Of a stretch of DNA of 64,000 nucleotides, positions 26,713-35,499 are shown one piece after another; the first letter of the stretch is position 1; every line of letters begins with the position of its first letter. The stretch is from TMP-86 sp039807285 (GTDB lineage Bacteria > Pseudomonadota > Gammaproteobacteria > Steroidobacterales > Steroidobacteraceae). The position numbers were made by a program, and so were the translations under genes. The notes under the pieces were generated by a model. The model was given only the letters and a program-made list of their open reading frames with translations. It had not been told where the DNA came from and did not search any database. The DNA lies in contig JBGAGK010000010.1 of the NCBI GenBank assembly GCA_044226785.1, forward strand, positions 47,448 to 111,447, written 5' to 3'.

Positions 26713-27663
26713 ATGCTGGATCGCCACTCCCCCCTGTCCGGTCAGGTCAGTCCACACGCCCCGGCCAGCGCACACTGCCCGGTCACCCCACCCCGGGATG
26801 GCATACCGGCCTTCTTCCTGTACGGCGAGCCTTTGCAGGCGCCAGACGAACGGCTGATCCACATCGAGACCATTGCCTCGCGCAGCAGCTTGCACGACTG
26901 GGTCATCCGCCCCCACCGGCACCGCGACCTGCACCAGGTGCTGCTGACCCAGCAAGGCACCGTCGAGTTGCAGCTGGACGGCAACCATCGAACTCTCGAA
27001 GCGCCGGCTCTGGTGGTCGTGCCGCCGGGCTGCGTACACGGATATCAATTCGAACCCGGCACGCGTGGCCTCGTGATCTCGTTCGCGCCGAGCCTGCTTG
27101 CGGAAATTGCCACTCATGGCGCACCGCTGGCACGCGCGCTCGATCAACCCCAATGCCGTTCCCTCAACCGCGCCGCTTTGGGTGCGACAGATCTCGAACC
27201 TTTGAGCCAGATGATGCTGCGGGAGTTCACACGCGCCGCACCTGGACGCATGGCGGCCCTGCGCGGCCTGCTCGGTGCGATGCTGGCGAATGCGTTACGG
27301 CTGAGTGCGTCGGAGGTGCAACCGGATGATGCCCAGGGCGCGGCCCGCGAACTCGCGGCACGCTATCGCCAGCTGATCGAACGGGATTTCCGCACCCACC
27401 GCAGCGTGCGCGATTTCACGGCCGAGCTCGGCGTGTCCGAGTCCCGCCTGCGGCGCGCATGCCTCAAGACCACTGGCCAGTCGCCGGTGGAAGTGGTGCA
27501 CCTGCGCCTGCTGGTGGAGGCTGAGCGCCTGCTGCGCTACACCACCCTGACCGTCGCGCAGATCGCCTATCACCTGGGCTTCGAGGATCCGGCCTACTTC
27601 AGCCGCTTCTTCACGCGTTGGCGAAGGTCCTCGCCGCGCGCATTCCGCCGCCGCGTCTACTGA
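26713..27663 (+). CDS. AraC-family regulator of pobA
   Basis: About 316 residues. An N-terminal cupin-like sensing domain (VIRPHRHRDLHQVLLTQQGTVELQLDG, VVPPGCVHGYQFEPGTRGLVISF) precedes a C-terminal AraC double helix-turn-helix (RDFTAELGVSESRLRRACLKTTGQSP and VAQIAYHLGFEDPAYFSRFFTRW). Its gene is divergent from pobA with 72 bases between the two starts. AraC-type PobR/PobC activators in pseudomonads have this arrangement and respond to 4-hydroxybenzoate, so the same role is likely here. An in-frame ATG at 26677 is an alternative start. Confidence 0.88.
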   Translation: MLDRHSPLSGQVSPHAPASAHCPVTPPRDGIPAFFLYGEPLQAPDERLIHIETIASRSSLHDWVIRPHRHRDLHQVLLTQQGTVELQLDGNHRTLEAPALVVVPPGCVHGYQFEPGTRGLVISFAPSLLAEIATHGAPLARALDQPQCRSLNRAALGATDLEPLSQMMLREFTRAAPGRMAALRGLLGAMLANALRLSASEVQPDDAQGAARELAARYRQLIERDFRTHRSVRDFTAELGVSESRLRRACLKTTGQSPVEVVHLRLLVEAERLLRYTTLTVAQIAYHLGFEDPAYFSRFFTRWRRSSPRAFRRRVY

Positions 27664-27760
27664 CCCGCGGTCACGCCGGCGCCGGGGAGCAAGGGCCGTA
27701 CTTCCCATGCTTCCTGCAGTTCCGGTTGCACGTCGACCAGTGACACTTCAGTATCGCTTG

Positions 27761-28018
27761 ATGCGTACCGAACTCGTGACCACCCTCAAGCGGCAGGCGA
27801 CTGAACTTCTCGACGAGCTGGAGCGCAGTCGCGAACCCATCCTCATCACTCAGCATGGGCTGCCCAGCGCGTACCTCGTGGATGTGGAAAGTTACGAAAT
27901 GCTGCAACGGCGCATGAAGCTCCTCGAAGGCATCGCACGGGGCGAAAAGGCGATTGAGGAAGGACGGACCGTTGCGCACGGCGAGGCGAGGCGAAGACTG
28001 TCCCGATGGCTGAAGTAA
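27761..28018 (+). CDS. Phd/YefM-type antitoxin
   Basis: An 85-residue protein with the Phd/YefM N-terminal pattern (LKRQATELLDELERSREPILITQHGLPSAYLVDVESYE), a fold that dimerises and binds DNA, and a charged C-terminus that would wrap a toxin. It overlaps the ParE-like toxin start by 13 bases. Antitoxin-first order and overlap indicate a type II toxin-antitoxin operon. The start at 27761 removes a non-homologous N-terminal extension. Confidence 0.88.
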   Translation: MRTELVTTLKRQATELLDELERSREPILITQHGLPSAYLVDVESYEMLQRRMKLLEGIARGEKAIEEGRTVAHGEARRRLSRWLK

Positions 28019-28305
28019 TCCGGACAGAGCCCGCCCTTTCGGATCTGGACGCCATTGCCGATTACATTGCCCTGGACAATCCGCGGGCGGCGCAGGACCT
28101 GGTTCGTCGGGTCTTCGATCACGTCATCCTGCTTGCCGAGCATCCTCTCAGTGGTTCGAAGCTTCCTGAGTTAAGAGGTTGGCGCTACCGTCAGATTGTC
28201 GAGCCGCCGTGTCGCGTGATCTACCGCCGGGAAAGGAATCCGGTCCACATCGTGCACGTCGTCAGAGGCGAGCGATTGCCCAGCAGAAAGACTCTCCAGA
28301 CTTGA
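28006..28305 (+). CDS. ParE/RelE-superfamily toxin
   Basis: A 99-residue protein with the ParE/RelE fold pattern: EPALSDLDAIADYIALDNPRAAQDLVRRVFDHV, HPLSGSKLPEL, then YRQIVEPPCRVIYRRE...VHIVHVVRGER. The sequence is nearer ParE (gyrase poisoning) than RelE (mRNA cutting), but the target cannot be settled from sequence. Translation overlaps the antitoxin gene. The pair sits between two aromatic-catabolism blocks, which could be chance or could reflect module stabilisation. Confidence 0.88.
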   Translation: MAEVIRTEPALSDLDAIADYIALDNPRAAQDLVRRVFDHVILLAEHPLSGSKLPELRGWRYRQIVEPPCRVIYRRERNPVHIVHVVRGERLPSRKTLQT

Positions 28306-28354
28306 GGCAAGCCGCCTGCGATCCGCACGGAGGGCAACGCGAATTCCTTTCGCG

Positions 28355-29542
28355 TCAAATAGCGGCCAACTCGCCCGCCTTCTCCCGCAGGATCGTCAGG
28401 AGCCGTGCCTGCGCCGGCGTTGGCTGCCAGTTGCGGCGGAAGGTCATGCCAATGGCGCGGAAGGCAGGTCCCAGCGGGTGGGGCAGCGCCACGAGCTGTC
28501 CGCTCGACAATTCGTGGTGGACCTGATGGCGCGAAAGCAGCATGACGCGGTCGCTTCCCAGCAGCAGCGCACGCGCCGCCGACAGCGAGTTGCACTCGAT
28601 GGGCGCTGCAGGGGCGGGTTCTCCGAGCTTGCGGCGCAGAAGCTCGAACTGTCGCCGCAACGGCGACTCGACGCGTGGTGCGATCCATGCGTGCCGCCCC
28701 AACTGGGCAAGACCGGGCGTGCGAACGGCCGTCAGCGGGTGGCCGGCACGCACGATCAGCGACAGCGGATCGTCGAACAGATGCTCCTGCTGCACGTCGC
28801 TCGCGGCCAGCGGGCTGCGCAATGCTCCCACCAGAAAATCAGCATCGCCCCGACGCAGAGCGGAAAGCAACGTGTCATACGGACCTTCCAGGATTCCCAG
28901 CGCATGAGCGGGCTGCTCCTCGGCGAATGCCAGTACCGCGCGGGGCACCAGAGCGCTTCGAGCCAGCGGCATGGCGCCGATCACCGTGCTGCCTCCGCCG
29001 TGGCCAAATGAATGAGCGAACTCGTCCCGCGCCTGGGCCATCTCGGCCACTGCAAGCTGGGTTCGCTGCAGGAGCCGCTCGCCCTCGCGTGTCAACACCA
29101 GCCGGCCGGAGCTGTGATCCACCAGTGCCACGCCGAGCCGTGACTCCAGCTGGCGCACCGCGCGGTGCAATGTGGCGCGACTCAGTCCACGGTGCGCGGC
29201 CGCGGCAGCGAACGAGTCGTGACCCGCCAGTTGCAGGAAGGCGAGCAGTTGCGCCGAGGTTATGTCCCGTAGCCCGGCGCGTGCGCCCGACAGTCCTTCC
29301 TGGAGCAGCGCCAGCGCGCGCTCGATTCGCGCCGCTGCCGCGACCCCTGCGCCACTGGCCCGCATACCGCCGCTGGAACGCCACAGCAGTTCGCCGCCGA
29401 ACCAGGACTCCACTGCGGCAATGGCCTGGGTAACCGCCGGCTGCGACAGATGCGCCGCCCGGGCGACCTCGCTGATGCTCCCGCGTCGTAGCACACCAAG
29501 CAGCAGCTGAAGATGGCGAAGGTTGGGAAGGGATGTATTCAT
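28355..29542 (-). CDS. LysR-type regulator with two N-terminal helix-turn-helix domains
   Basis: A 395-residue LysR-type protein, about 95 residues longer than usual. The extra length is a second winged helix: one HTH spans residues 8-65 (GSISEVARAAHLSQPAVTQA) and another spans 94-155 (DSFAAAAAHRGLSRATLHRA, then RLGVALVDHSSGRLVLTREGERLL). A normal periplasmic-binding-like effector domain follows from about residue 185. It is divergent from ligK with 74 bases between the starts, the position of the LigR/PmdR activators of protocatechuate 4,5-cleavage genes. The regulatory role is inferred from position; the duplication is seen directly. Confidence 0.88.
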   Translation of the reverse strand: MNTSLPNLRHLQLLLGVLRRGSISEVARAAHLSQPAVTQAIAAVESWFGGELLWRSSGGMRASGAGVAAAARIERALALLQEGLSGARAGLRDITSAQLLAFLQLAGHDSFAAAAAHRGLSRATLHRAVRQLESRLGVALVDHSSGRLVLTREGERLLQRTQLAVAEMAQARDEFAHSFGHGGGSTVIGAMPLARSALVPRAVLAFAEEQPAHALGILEGPYDTLLSALRRGDADFLVGALRSPLAASDVQQEHLFDDPLSLIVRAGHPLTAVRTPGLAQLGRHAWIAPRVESPLRRQFELLRRKLGEPAPAAPIECNSLSAARALLLGSDRVMLLSRHQVHHELSSGQLVALPHPLGPAFRAIGMTFRRNWQPTPAQARLLTILREKAGELAAI

Positions 29543-29546
29543 GTCA

Positions 29547-29579
29547 ATAATTTCTTATACCCCGGATGGAATTGCAATT
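29547..29579. promoter_or_regulatory. Inverted repeats between lysR and ligK, candidate activator sites
   Basis: Two symmetric elements lie in the 74-base divergent gap: ATAA/TTAT arms with a four-base centre (29547-29558), and a perfect ten-base palindrome AATTGCAATT (29570-29579). They are AT-rich against a GC-rich background and about 22 bases apart, close to two helical turns. That spacing suits a LysR tetramer, or the two HTH domains of the adjacent regulator. Binding is not shown. Confidence 0.5.
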
Positions 29580-29616
29580 GGCAACCCCGCCGCAACAGGA
29601 TCAGACTTGCGATCCC

Positions 29617-30318
29617 ATGAATACCGTGTATACCCGGATCCGGCGGGCCGATGCCGGCATCGTCGATGCGCTCGGCGCCTTTGGCGTCGCCACCATCCAC
29701 GAGGCACAGGGTCGCACCGGCCTGCTGGGCCCTTCGCTGCGGCCCATCTACCCTGGCGCACGCATCAGCGGCAGTGCGGTTACCGTGAGCCTGGCACCTG
29801 CCGACAACTGGATGATCCATGTCGCGGTGGAGCAATGTCGTGCCGGCGACGTCCTGGTGGTGGCGCCCACGTCGGCGTCGGATGCCGGTTACTTCGGCGA
29901 GCTCCTGGCCTGCTCGCTGATGGCCCGCGGCGTCCGGGGGCTCGTGATCGACGCGGGGGTACGCGACGTGCGCGACCTTACCGCCATCGGCTTTCCCGTC
30001 TGGTCGAAGGCGGTGCACGCGCAAGGCACCGTGAAGGAGACCCTGGGCTCGGTCAATGTTCCGGTGGTCTGCGGCACCGGACTCGTCAATCCGGGAGACG
30101 TGATCATCGCCGACGATGATGGCGTGTGCGTGGTGCCGCGTCAGGGCGCTGCCCAGGCACTCAAGGACAGTCAGGCACGCGAAGCGAAGGAGGCCGGGGT
30201 ACGCGAACGTCTCAAGGCCGGCGAACTGGGCCTCGACATCTACGGCATGCGTGACAAGCTCAAGCAGCGGGGCCTCGTGTACCGCGAGCAGCCGCCCGGG
30301 GACAGGGACGCGGACTGA
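29617..30318 (+). CDS. ligK: 4-hydroxy-4-methyl-2-oxoglutarate / 4-carboxy-4-hydroxy-2-oxoadipate aldolase
   Basis: A 233-residue RraA-fold class II aldolase. It has GELLACSLMARGVRGLVIDAGVRD, with the arginine and aspartate that hold the substrate and divalent metal, and VWSKAVHAQGT. It splits 4-carboxy-4-hydroxy-2-oxoadipate to pyruvate and oxaloacetate, the last step of protocatechuate 4,5-cleavage. The ATG at 29617 gives the usual length; an earlier in-frame ATG at 29566 would add 17 residues lying over the palindrome. It is the first gene of an eight-gene operon; its TGA overlaps the ligU ATG. Confidence 0.93.
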   Translation: MNTVYTRIRRADAGIVDALGAFGVATIHEAQGRTGLLGPSLRPIYPGARISGSAVTVSLAPADNWMIHVAVEQCRAGDVLVVAPTSASDAGYFGELLACSLMARGVRGLVIDAGVRDVRDLTAIGFPVWSKAVHAQGTVKETLGSVNVPVVCGTGLVNPGDVIIADDDGVCVVPRQGAAQALKDSQAREAKEAGVRERLKAGELGLDIYGMRDKLKQRGLVYREQPPGDRDAD

Positions 30319-31409
30319 TGCTGCGCGCCATCCCCTGTACGCTGATGCGTGGCGGCACCTCCAAGGGGTTGTATTTCAATGCCCATCACCTGCCCGCGAC
30401 TCGCGCTGCGCGTGATGCCGTGCTGCTCGCGGCCATGGGCTCGCCCGATGCGCGGCAGATCGATGGCGTGGGCGGTGCGCATCCGCTCACCAGCAAGGTC
30501 GCCCTCGTCAGTCCCTCCAGTCGTCCCGATGCCGACGTGGACTACCTGTTCCTGCAAGTCGCAGTCGACAAGGCGGAAGTCAGCGATTCACAGAACTGCG
30601 GCAACATCCTCGCCGGTGTCGGGCCCTGGGCCATCGAGCAGGCACTGGTCCCCGTGGCGGGCGCCATCACGCCCGTGCGCATCCACATGGTCAACACCTC
30701 CAGCATCGCGGTGGCCCATGTTCGGACCCCGGGGGGACAGGTGGAGTACGAAGGCGATGCGCGCATCGATGGCGTGCCTGGCACCGCCGCTGCCATCGAC
30801 ATCGACTTCCTCGACGTGGCCGGCTCTTCCTGCGGCTCGCTGCTCCCCACCGGCAACGCTTGCGATACCGTCGAAGGCGTCGAAGTGACCTGCATCGACA
30901 ACGGCATGCCTGTGGTGCTGATGCGTGCCAGCGACTTCGGCAAGACCGGCGGCGAAGCGCCGGAGACACTGGAAGCCGATGCTGTGTTGAAATCCCGCGT
31001 AGAGGCGATCCGGCTGGCGCTGGGTGCGCGCATGAACCTGGGCGATGTAAAGAAGAAAACGGTTCCGAAGATGTGCCTCATCTCACCGGCCCGACACGGC
31101 GGCGTGCTCGACACCCGCACCTTCATCCCGCATCGCGTGCACGAGGCCATCGGCGTGCTTGGCGCGGTCAGCGTAGCCACCGCCTGCGTGACGCCGGGTT
31201 CGGTGGCGGCCGCAGTGTCCCGCATCGCGCCGCAAAGCGGCCTGCATCAGCTCGAGATCGAACATCCCACCGGCTTTTTCACCGTGACCCTGGAAATCGC
31301 GCTGGACGGTGACAGGGTCGAAGTGCTGCGCTCGGCACTGTTGCGCACCGCCAGAAAGCTCATGCAGGGCGAGGTGTTCGTGCCGGCCCGTGCCTGGGAC
31401 GCATCATGA
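30318..31409 (+). CDS. ligU: 4-oxalomesaconate tautomerase
   Basis: A 363-residue PrpF-family protein with the MRGGTSKGLYF start, the CGNILAGVGPWA segment and a late CVTPGS segment. In this pathway the enzyme moves the double bond of 4-oxalomesaconate so that the hydratase can act (LigU in Sphingobium, GalD in Pseudomonas gallate degradation). It overlaps ligK by one base and the DUF1932 gene by four, so it is translationally coupled on both sides. Confidence 0.92.
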   Translation: MLRAIPCTLMRGGTSKGLYFNAHHLPATRAARDAVLLAAMGSPDARQIDGVGGAHPLTSKVALVSPSSRPDADVDYLFLQVAVDKAEVSDSQNCGNILAGVGPWAIEQALVPVAGAITPVRIHMVNTSSIAVAHVRTPGGQVEYEGDARIDGVPGTAAAIDIDFLDVAGSSCGSLLPTGNACDTVEGVEVTCIDNGMPVVLMRASDFGKTGGEAPETLEADAVLKSRVEAIRLALGARMNLGDVKKKTVPKMCLISPARHGGVLDTRTFIPHRVHEAIGVLGAVSVATACVTPGSVAAAVSRIAPQSGLHQLEIEHPTGFFTVTLEIALDGDRVEVLRSALLRTARKLMQGEVFVPARAWDAS

Positions 31410-32293
31410 ATGACACGGCCAACCGGATCGCACTGATCGGCCTGGGCGAAGTCGGCAGCACGCTGGCGGCCGACCTGCTTCGGGCCGGAACTCGCGACAT
31501 CGTCGTCTGGGATCGCCTCCTGCCCGTGGCCGACAGCATCCCCGGCAGGCATCTGGCCAAGCTGTCCGGCCTTTCTGCCGCCACCCGCCTGCACGATGCC
31601 CTGGCCGGAGCGGACGTGGTCATCAGCGCCGTGACTGCCGGCGAGTGTGTCGCCGCGGCGCGCGAAGCGGCCGCATCGCTCCAGCCCGGCGCGTACTACT
31701 TCGACCTGAATTCGGTCTCCCCTGGCACGCGCGAACAAGCCTGCCGGCAGGTCGAGCATGCAGGCGGGCGCTTCGTCGAGTCGGCCATCATGTCGCCCAT
31801 CGCACCGAAACGCATCGCCTCACCGATGCTGCTGGGTGGCCCGCATGCGCGCGGTTTCCAGACCCTGGCCACGCGCCTGGGGTTCACCGGCGCCAGAGTT
31901 TTTTCGGATGCCGTCGGTGAAGCTTCGGCGGCCAAGATGTGCCGCAGCATCATGATCAAGGGACTGGAAGCGTTGCTGGGTGAGTCCCTGCTGACCGCAC
32001 GCCACTACGGCGTCGAGCAGACCGTACTGGAGTCGCTCATCGACCTGTTTCCCGGCATCGACTGGCGCAGGACCGCGCGCTACATGGTGTCACGCTCGCT
32101 GCTGCACGGAAAGCGCCGGGCCGAGGAGATGCGCGAAGCCGCGAAGACCGCGCAGGAAGCGGGTCTGACGCCCTGGATGAGCCGCGCCTGCGTGGAGCGA
32201 CAGGCCTGGGCTGCGGGCCACGCCGATGCCCTGCGCCATGAGGGACTTGAAGACATGCTCGACGCACTGCTCGAGGAGATGGAGACCGCATGA
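31406..32293 (+). CDS. NAD(P)-binding DUF1932-type dehydrogenase-like protein
   Basis: A 295-residue protein with a Rossmann fingerprint at the N-terminus (IALIGLGEVGSTLAADLL) and a helical C-terminal DUF1932-like domain, like the 6-phosphogluconate/beta-hydroxyacid dehydrogenase family. Overlaps of four bases with both ligU and ligJ place it firmly within the operon. No standard step of protocatechuate 4,5-cleavage needs it, because LigC already handles the NADP-dependent oxidation. It may deal with a side product or a related substrate such as a reduced keto acid. The function is unknown. Confidence 0.85.
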   Translation: MNDTANRIALIGLGEVGSTLAADLLRAGTRDIVVWDRLLPVADSIPGRHLAKLSGLSAATRLHDALAGADVVISAVTAGECVAAAREAAASLQPGAYYFDLNSVSPGTREQACRQVEHAGGRFVESAIMSPIAPKRIASPMLLGGPHARGFQTLATRLGFTGARVFSDAVGEASAAKMCRSIMIKGLEALLGESLLTARHYGVEQTVLESLIDLFPGIDWRRTARYMVSRSLLHGKRRAEEMREAAKTAQEAGLTPWMSRACVERQAWAAGHADALRHEGLEDMLDALLEEMETA

Positions 32294-33312
32294 TCATCGA
32301 CTGCCACGGCCATTACACCACTGCCCCCGCGGCACATCAGCGATTCCGGGATGCGCAGCTCGCCGGGATCAAGGACCCGGGCGCCCCGCCCGCCCAAACG
32401 GAGATGATCTCGGACGACGAGATCCGCGAGACCATCGAAACCAACCAGCTGAAGCTCCAGAAACTGCGTGGGGCCGATCTCACCGTCTTCTCGCCGCGTG
32501 CTTCGGCCATGGGCCATCATCAGGGGAGCGAAGCGGTTTCCACCGCCTGGACACGGGCCTGCAATGACCTGATTCACCGCGTGGTGAACCTGTATCCGGA
32601 CAACTTCATCGGCGTGTGCCAGTTGCCGCAGCATCCCGGCAGTCCGCTCGACGGCTCCATCCGTGAACTGGAGCGTTGCGTCACGGAACTGGGATTCGTG
32701 GGCTGCAATCTCAACCCGGACCCTTCCGGCGGCCACTGGAATTCTCCGCCGCTGACCGACCGGCACTGGTATCCGTTCTACGAGAAGATGGTCGAACTCG
32801 ATGTGCCGGCGATGATCCACGTCTCGGCCTCGTGCAACCCCAACTTCCATGCCACCGGCGCACACTACATCAATGCCGACACTACGGCCTTCATGCAGTT
32901 CATCCAGGGGGACCTGTTCAAGGACTTCCCCACCCTGCGCTTCATCATCCCGCACGGTGGCGGCGCCGTTCCCTATCATTGGGGCCGATACCGGGGGCTT
33001 GCCGACATGCTCAAGCGCCCGCCACTGGCCGGACATGTGATGAAGAACGTGTTCTTCGACACCTGCGTATACCATCAGCCCGGCATCGACCTGCTGGTCA
33101 AGGTCATCGATCTCGACAACATCCTGTTCGGCTCGGAGATGGTCGGCGCGGTGCGCGGCATCGATCCGACCACCGGCCAATACTTCGACGACACCAAACG
33201 TTACATCGATGCACTCGCCCTGCCGGCCGCCGACAAGGCGCGTATCTATGAGCATAACGCGCGACGCGTGTTTCCCCGCCTGGATGCTGTACTGAAGAGG
33301 AAAGGCCTGTGA
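32290..33312 (+). CDS. ligJ: 4-oxalomesaconate hydratase
   Basis: A 340-residue amidohydrolase-superfamily hydratase very like Sphingobium LigJ: IIDCHGHYTTAP, LTVFSPRAS, NLNPDPSGGHW, MIHVSASCNPNFH, PHGGGAVPYHWGR and NARRVFPRLDA are all present. It adds water to 4-oxalomesaconate to give 4-carboxy-4-hydroxy-2-oxoadipate, the LigK substrate. Metal-binding histidines of the family are kept. It overlaps its neighbours by four bases on each side. Confidence 0.95.
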   Translation: MIIDCHGHYTTAPAAHQRFRDAQLAGIKDPGAPPAQTEMISDDEIRETIETNQLKLQKLRGADLTVFSPRASAMGHHQGSEAVSTAWTRACNDLIHRVVNLYPDNFIGVCQLPQHPGSPLDGSIRELERCVTELGFVGCNLNPDPSGGHWNSPPLTDRHWYPFYEKMVELDVPAMIHVSASCNPNFHATGAHYINADTTAFMQFIQGDLFKDFPTLRFIIPHGGGAVPYHWGRYRGLADMLKRPPLAGHVMKNVFFDTCVYHQPGIDLLVKVIDLDNILFGSEMVGAVRGIDPTTGQYFDDTKRYIDALALPAADKARIYEHNARRVFPRLDAVLKRKGL

Positions 33313-34265
33313 ACGGAGCACCCGCTCCCGGCACACCCGGCGGCTCGTCCTGGGCCTCGAGCGCAGCTTCGGGTCATTTCCAGATGGACCGCAACTGGCT
33401 GCCCTTCCATCCCGCGCCCAGCAGGCCCCGCTTCGTACCGCCGTCGGGCGCGGTGGATGCTCATTGCCACATCTTCGGACCTGGCGCGCGCTTTCCCTAC
33501 GCACCCGAGCGCAAGTACACGCCCTGTGATGCGCCCAAGGAAAAGCTCTGGGCGCTGCGCGACTACCTGGGTTTTTCACGCAACGTCATCGTACAAGCCA
33601 CCTGCCACGGCAGCGACAATCGGGCCATGGTGGACGCCTTGCGCTCATCGGGCGGCCTCGCCCGCGGCGTCGCCACGGTCAACGCACAGATCAGCGACGC
33701 GGGGCTTCGTGAACTGGATGAAGCAGGAGTGCGGGGTGTGCGCTTCAATTTCGTCAAGCGGCTGGTCGACACCACCCCGCGCGAGGTATTGCTCGAAATC
33801 GCGCAACGCATCAAGCCGCTGGGCTGGCACATCGTCATCTACTTCGAGGCGGCGGAACTTCCGGAGCTGTACGATTTCTTCGCATCGCTCCCCACCGTGG
33901 TGGTGGTCGACCACATGGGCCGGCCCGATGTGGGAAAGCCGGTCGATGGAGAAGAATTCGGCCTGTTCGTGCGCCTGATGCGGGAGCACACGAATTTCTG
34001 GTCGAAGGTGAGCTGCCCGGACCGGCTGTCGCAGATGGGTCCTCCCACCTACGCCGACGTGGCTCCATTCGCGCGGCACCTGGTCGAGAGGTTTCCCGAC
34101 CGCGTGCTCTGGGGCACCGACTGGCCGCACCCCAACATGAAATCCCACATGCCCGATGACGGACACCTCGTGGACTACATACCCCGAATCGCCACCACTG
34201 CGGATCTGCAGCGCAGGCTTCTGGTCGACAATCCCATGCGACTGTACTGGAATCGCGAGGTCTGA
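33309..34265 (+). CDS. ligI: 2-pyrone-4,6-dicarboxylate hydrolase
   Basis: A 318-residue amidohydrolase with the LigI pattern: VDAHCHIFGPGARFPYAPERKY, FSRNVIVQATCHG, GVRFNFVKRLVD, VVDHMGRPD and LWGTDWPHPNM. It hydrolyses the lactone 2-pyrone-4,6-dicarboxylate to 4-oxalomesaconate without needing a bound metal, in contrast to most of its superfamily. The start is a GTG at 33309 overlapping the ligJ stop; an ATG at 33384 (MDRNW) is possible and would remove a low-complexity N-terminus. Confidence 0.94.
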   Translation: MNGAPAPGTPGGSSWASSAASGHFQMDRNWLPFHPAPSRPRFVPPSGAVDAHCHIFGPGARFPYAPERKYTPCDAPKEKLWALRDYLGFSRNVIVQATCHGSDNRAMVDALRSSGGLARGVATVNAQISDAGLRELDEAGVRGVRFNFVKRLVDTTPREVLLEIAQRIKPLGWHIVIYFEAAELPELYDFFASLPTVVVVDHMGRPDVGKPVDGEEFGLFVRLMREHTNFWSKVSCPDRLSQMGPPTYADVAPFARHLVERFPDRVLWGTDWPHPNMKSHMPDDGHLVDYIPRIATTADLQRRLLVDNPMRLYWNREV

Positions 34266-34267
34266 CC

Positions 34268-34657
34268 ATGGCCCTGAACAAGCCCTACACCGACGTACCC
34301 GGCACCACGATTTTCGATGCCGAGCAGGCCCGCATGGGCTATCACCTGAACCAGTTCTGCATGTCGCTGATGAAGGCAGCCAACCGCGAACGATTCCGGG
34401 CAGATGAACGCGCCTATCTCGAGGAATGGCCCATGACGCCGGACCAGCGCGAAGCAGTGCTGGCGCGCGATTACAACCGGATGATCTCGCTCGGCGGCAA
34501 CATATACTTTCTGGCCAAGATCTTCTCCACCGACGGACTGAGTTTCCAGCAGGCCGTGTCGACCATGACGGGCATGACACCCGAGCAATACGTGCAGATG
34601 ATGATCCAGGGCGGCCGTTCGCCCGAAGGCAACCGTTACAAGGGGGAGCGTCGGTAA
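34268..34657 (+). CDS. ligA: Protocatechuate 4,5-dioxygenase alpha subunit
   Basis: A 129-residue alpha subunit with FDAEQARMGYHLNQFCMSLMKAANRERF, ISLGGNIYFLAKIF and the PEQYVQMMIQGG C-terminus of canonical LigA. It forms the lid of the active site and, with LigB, opens protocatechuate between carbons 4 and 5. It starts two bases after the ligI stop, and its TAA overlaps the ligB ATG by one base. Confidence 0.95.
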   Translation: MALNKPYTDVPGTTIFDAEQARMGYHLNQFCMSLMKAANRERFRADERAYLEEWPMTPDQREAVLARDYNRMISLGGNIYFLAKIFSTDGLSFQQAVSTMTGMTPEQYVQMMIQGGRSPEGNRYKGERR

Positions 34658-35499
34658 TGGCGCGCATTACCGCGGGAGTAGCCACCTCGCACGTGCCTGC
34701 GATCGGTGCGGCAATCGACAACGGCAAGACCGCCGAACCGTACTGGAAGCCGATGTTCGCGGGCTATGAAGCCTCCAGACGCTGGATGAAAGACCACCTG
34801 CCCGACGTGGTTTTCCTGGTGTACAACGACCATGCCTCGGCCTTCAGCCTGGATTGCGTGCCGACCTTCGCGCTGGGCTGTGCCGAGCGCTTCGCTCCGG
34901 CCGATGAAGGCTGGGGCCCACGTCCGGTGCCCGTGGTGGAAGGCCATCCGGAGCTCGCTGCGCACATCGCACAGTCCGTGATCCAGCAGGACTTCGATCT
35001 GACCATCATCAACCGGATGGACGTGGACCATGGTCTCACGGTGCCACTGTCATTGCTGTTCGGCCAACCCACAGCCTGGCCGGTGCGGGTGATTCCCTTC
35101 GCGGTCAATGTCGTTCTGTATCCACCGCCCTCGGGACGGCGCTGCTTCGAGCTGGGCCGCGCCATCCGCAATGCCGTCGAGTCCTTCGAGCCCGACCTCA
35201 AGGTGCAGATCTGGGGCACCGGCGGCATGAGTCACCAGTTGCAGGGGCCGCGGGCTGGGCTGATCAACAAGCCCTGGGACAACCAGTTCCTCGACCGTCT
35301 CATCGAGGACCCCGAGGGCCTGTCGCGCGTCCCGCACATCGAATACGTGCGCGAGGCCGGTTCGGAAGGCATTGAACTGGTCATGTGGCTTATCATGCGC
35401 GGAGCGCTGCAGCCCAGGGTCGAGGTTGCCCATCGTTTCTATCACGTGCCGGCCTCGAACACCGCGGTCGGCCATCTGGTTCTGGAGAACCCCGCATGA
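34657..35499 (+). CDS. ligB: Protocatechuate 4,5-dioxygenase beta (catalytic) subunit
   Basis: A 280-residue catalytic subunit with iron ligands His12 (TSHVPAI), His59 (YNDHASAF) and Glu240 (GSEGIELVMWLIMRGA), plus the catalytic His193 (GGMSHQLQGPRAG). The YPPPSGRRC segment matches Sphingobium LigB closely, so protocatechuate is the likely substrate. The product is 4-carboxy-2-hydroxymuconate-6-semialdehyde, passed to LigC. Its stop overlaps the ligC start by four bases. Confidence 0.96.
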   Translation: MARITAGVATSHVPAIGAAIDNGKTAEPYWKPMFAGYEASRRWMKDHLPDVVFLVYNDHASAFSLDCVPTFALGCAERFAPADEGWGPRPVPVVEGHPELAAHIAQSVIQQDFDLTIINRMDVDHGLTVPLSLLFGQPTAWPVRVIPFAVNVVLYPPPSGRRCFELGRAIRNAVESFEPDLKVQIWGTGGMSHQLQGPRAGLINKPWDNQFLDRLIEDPEGLSRVPHIEYVREAGSEGIELVMWLIMRGALQPRVEVAHRFYHVPASNTAVGHLVLENPA

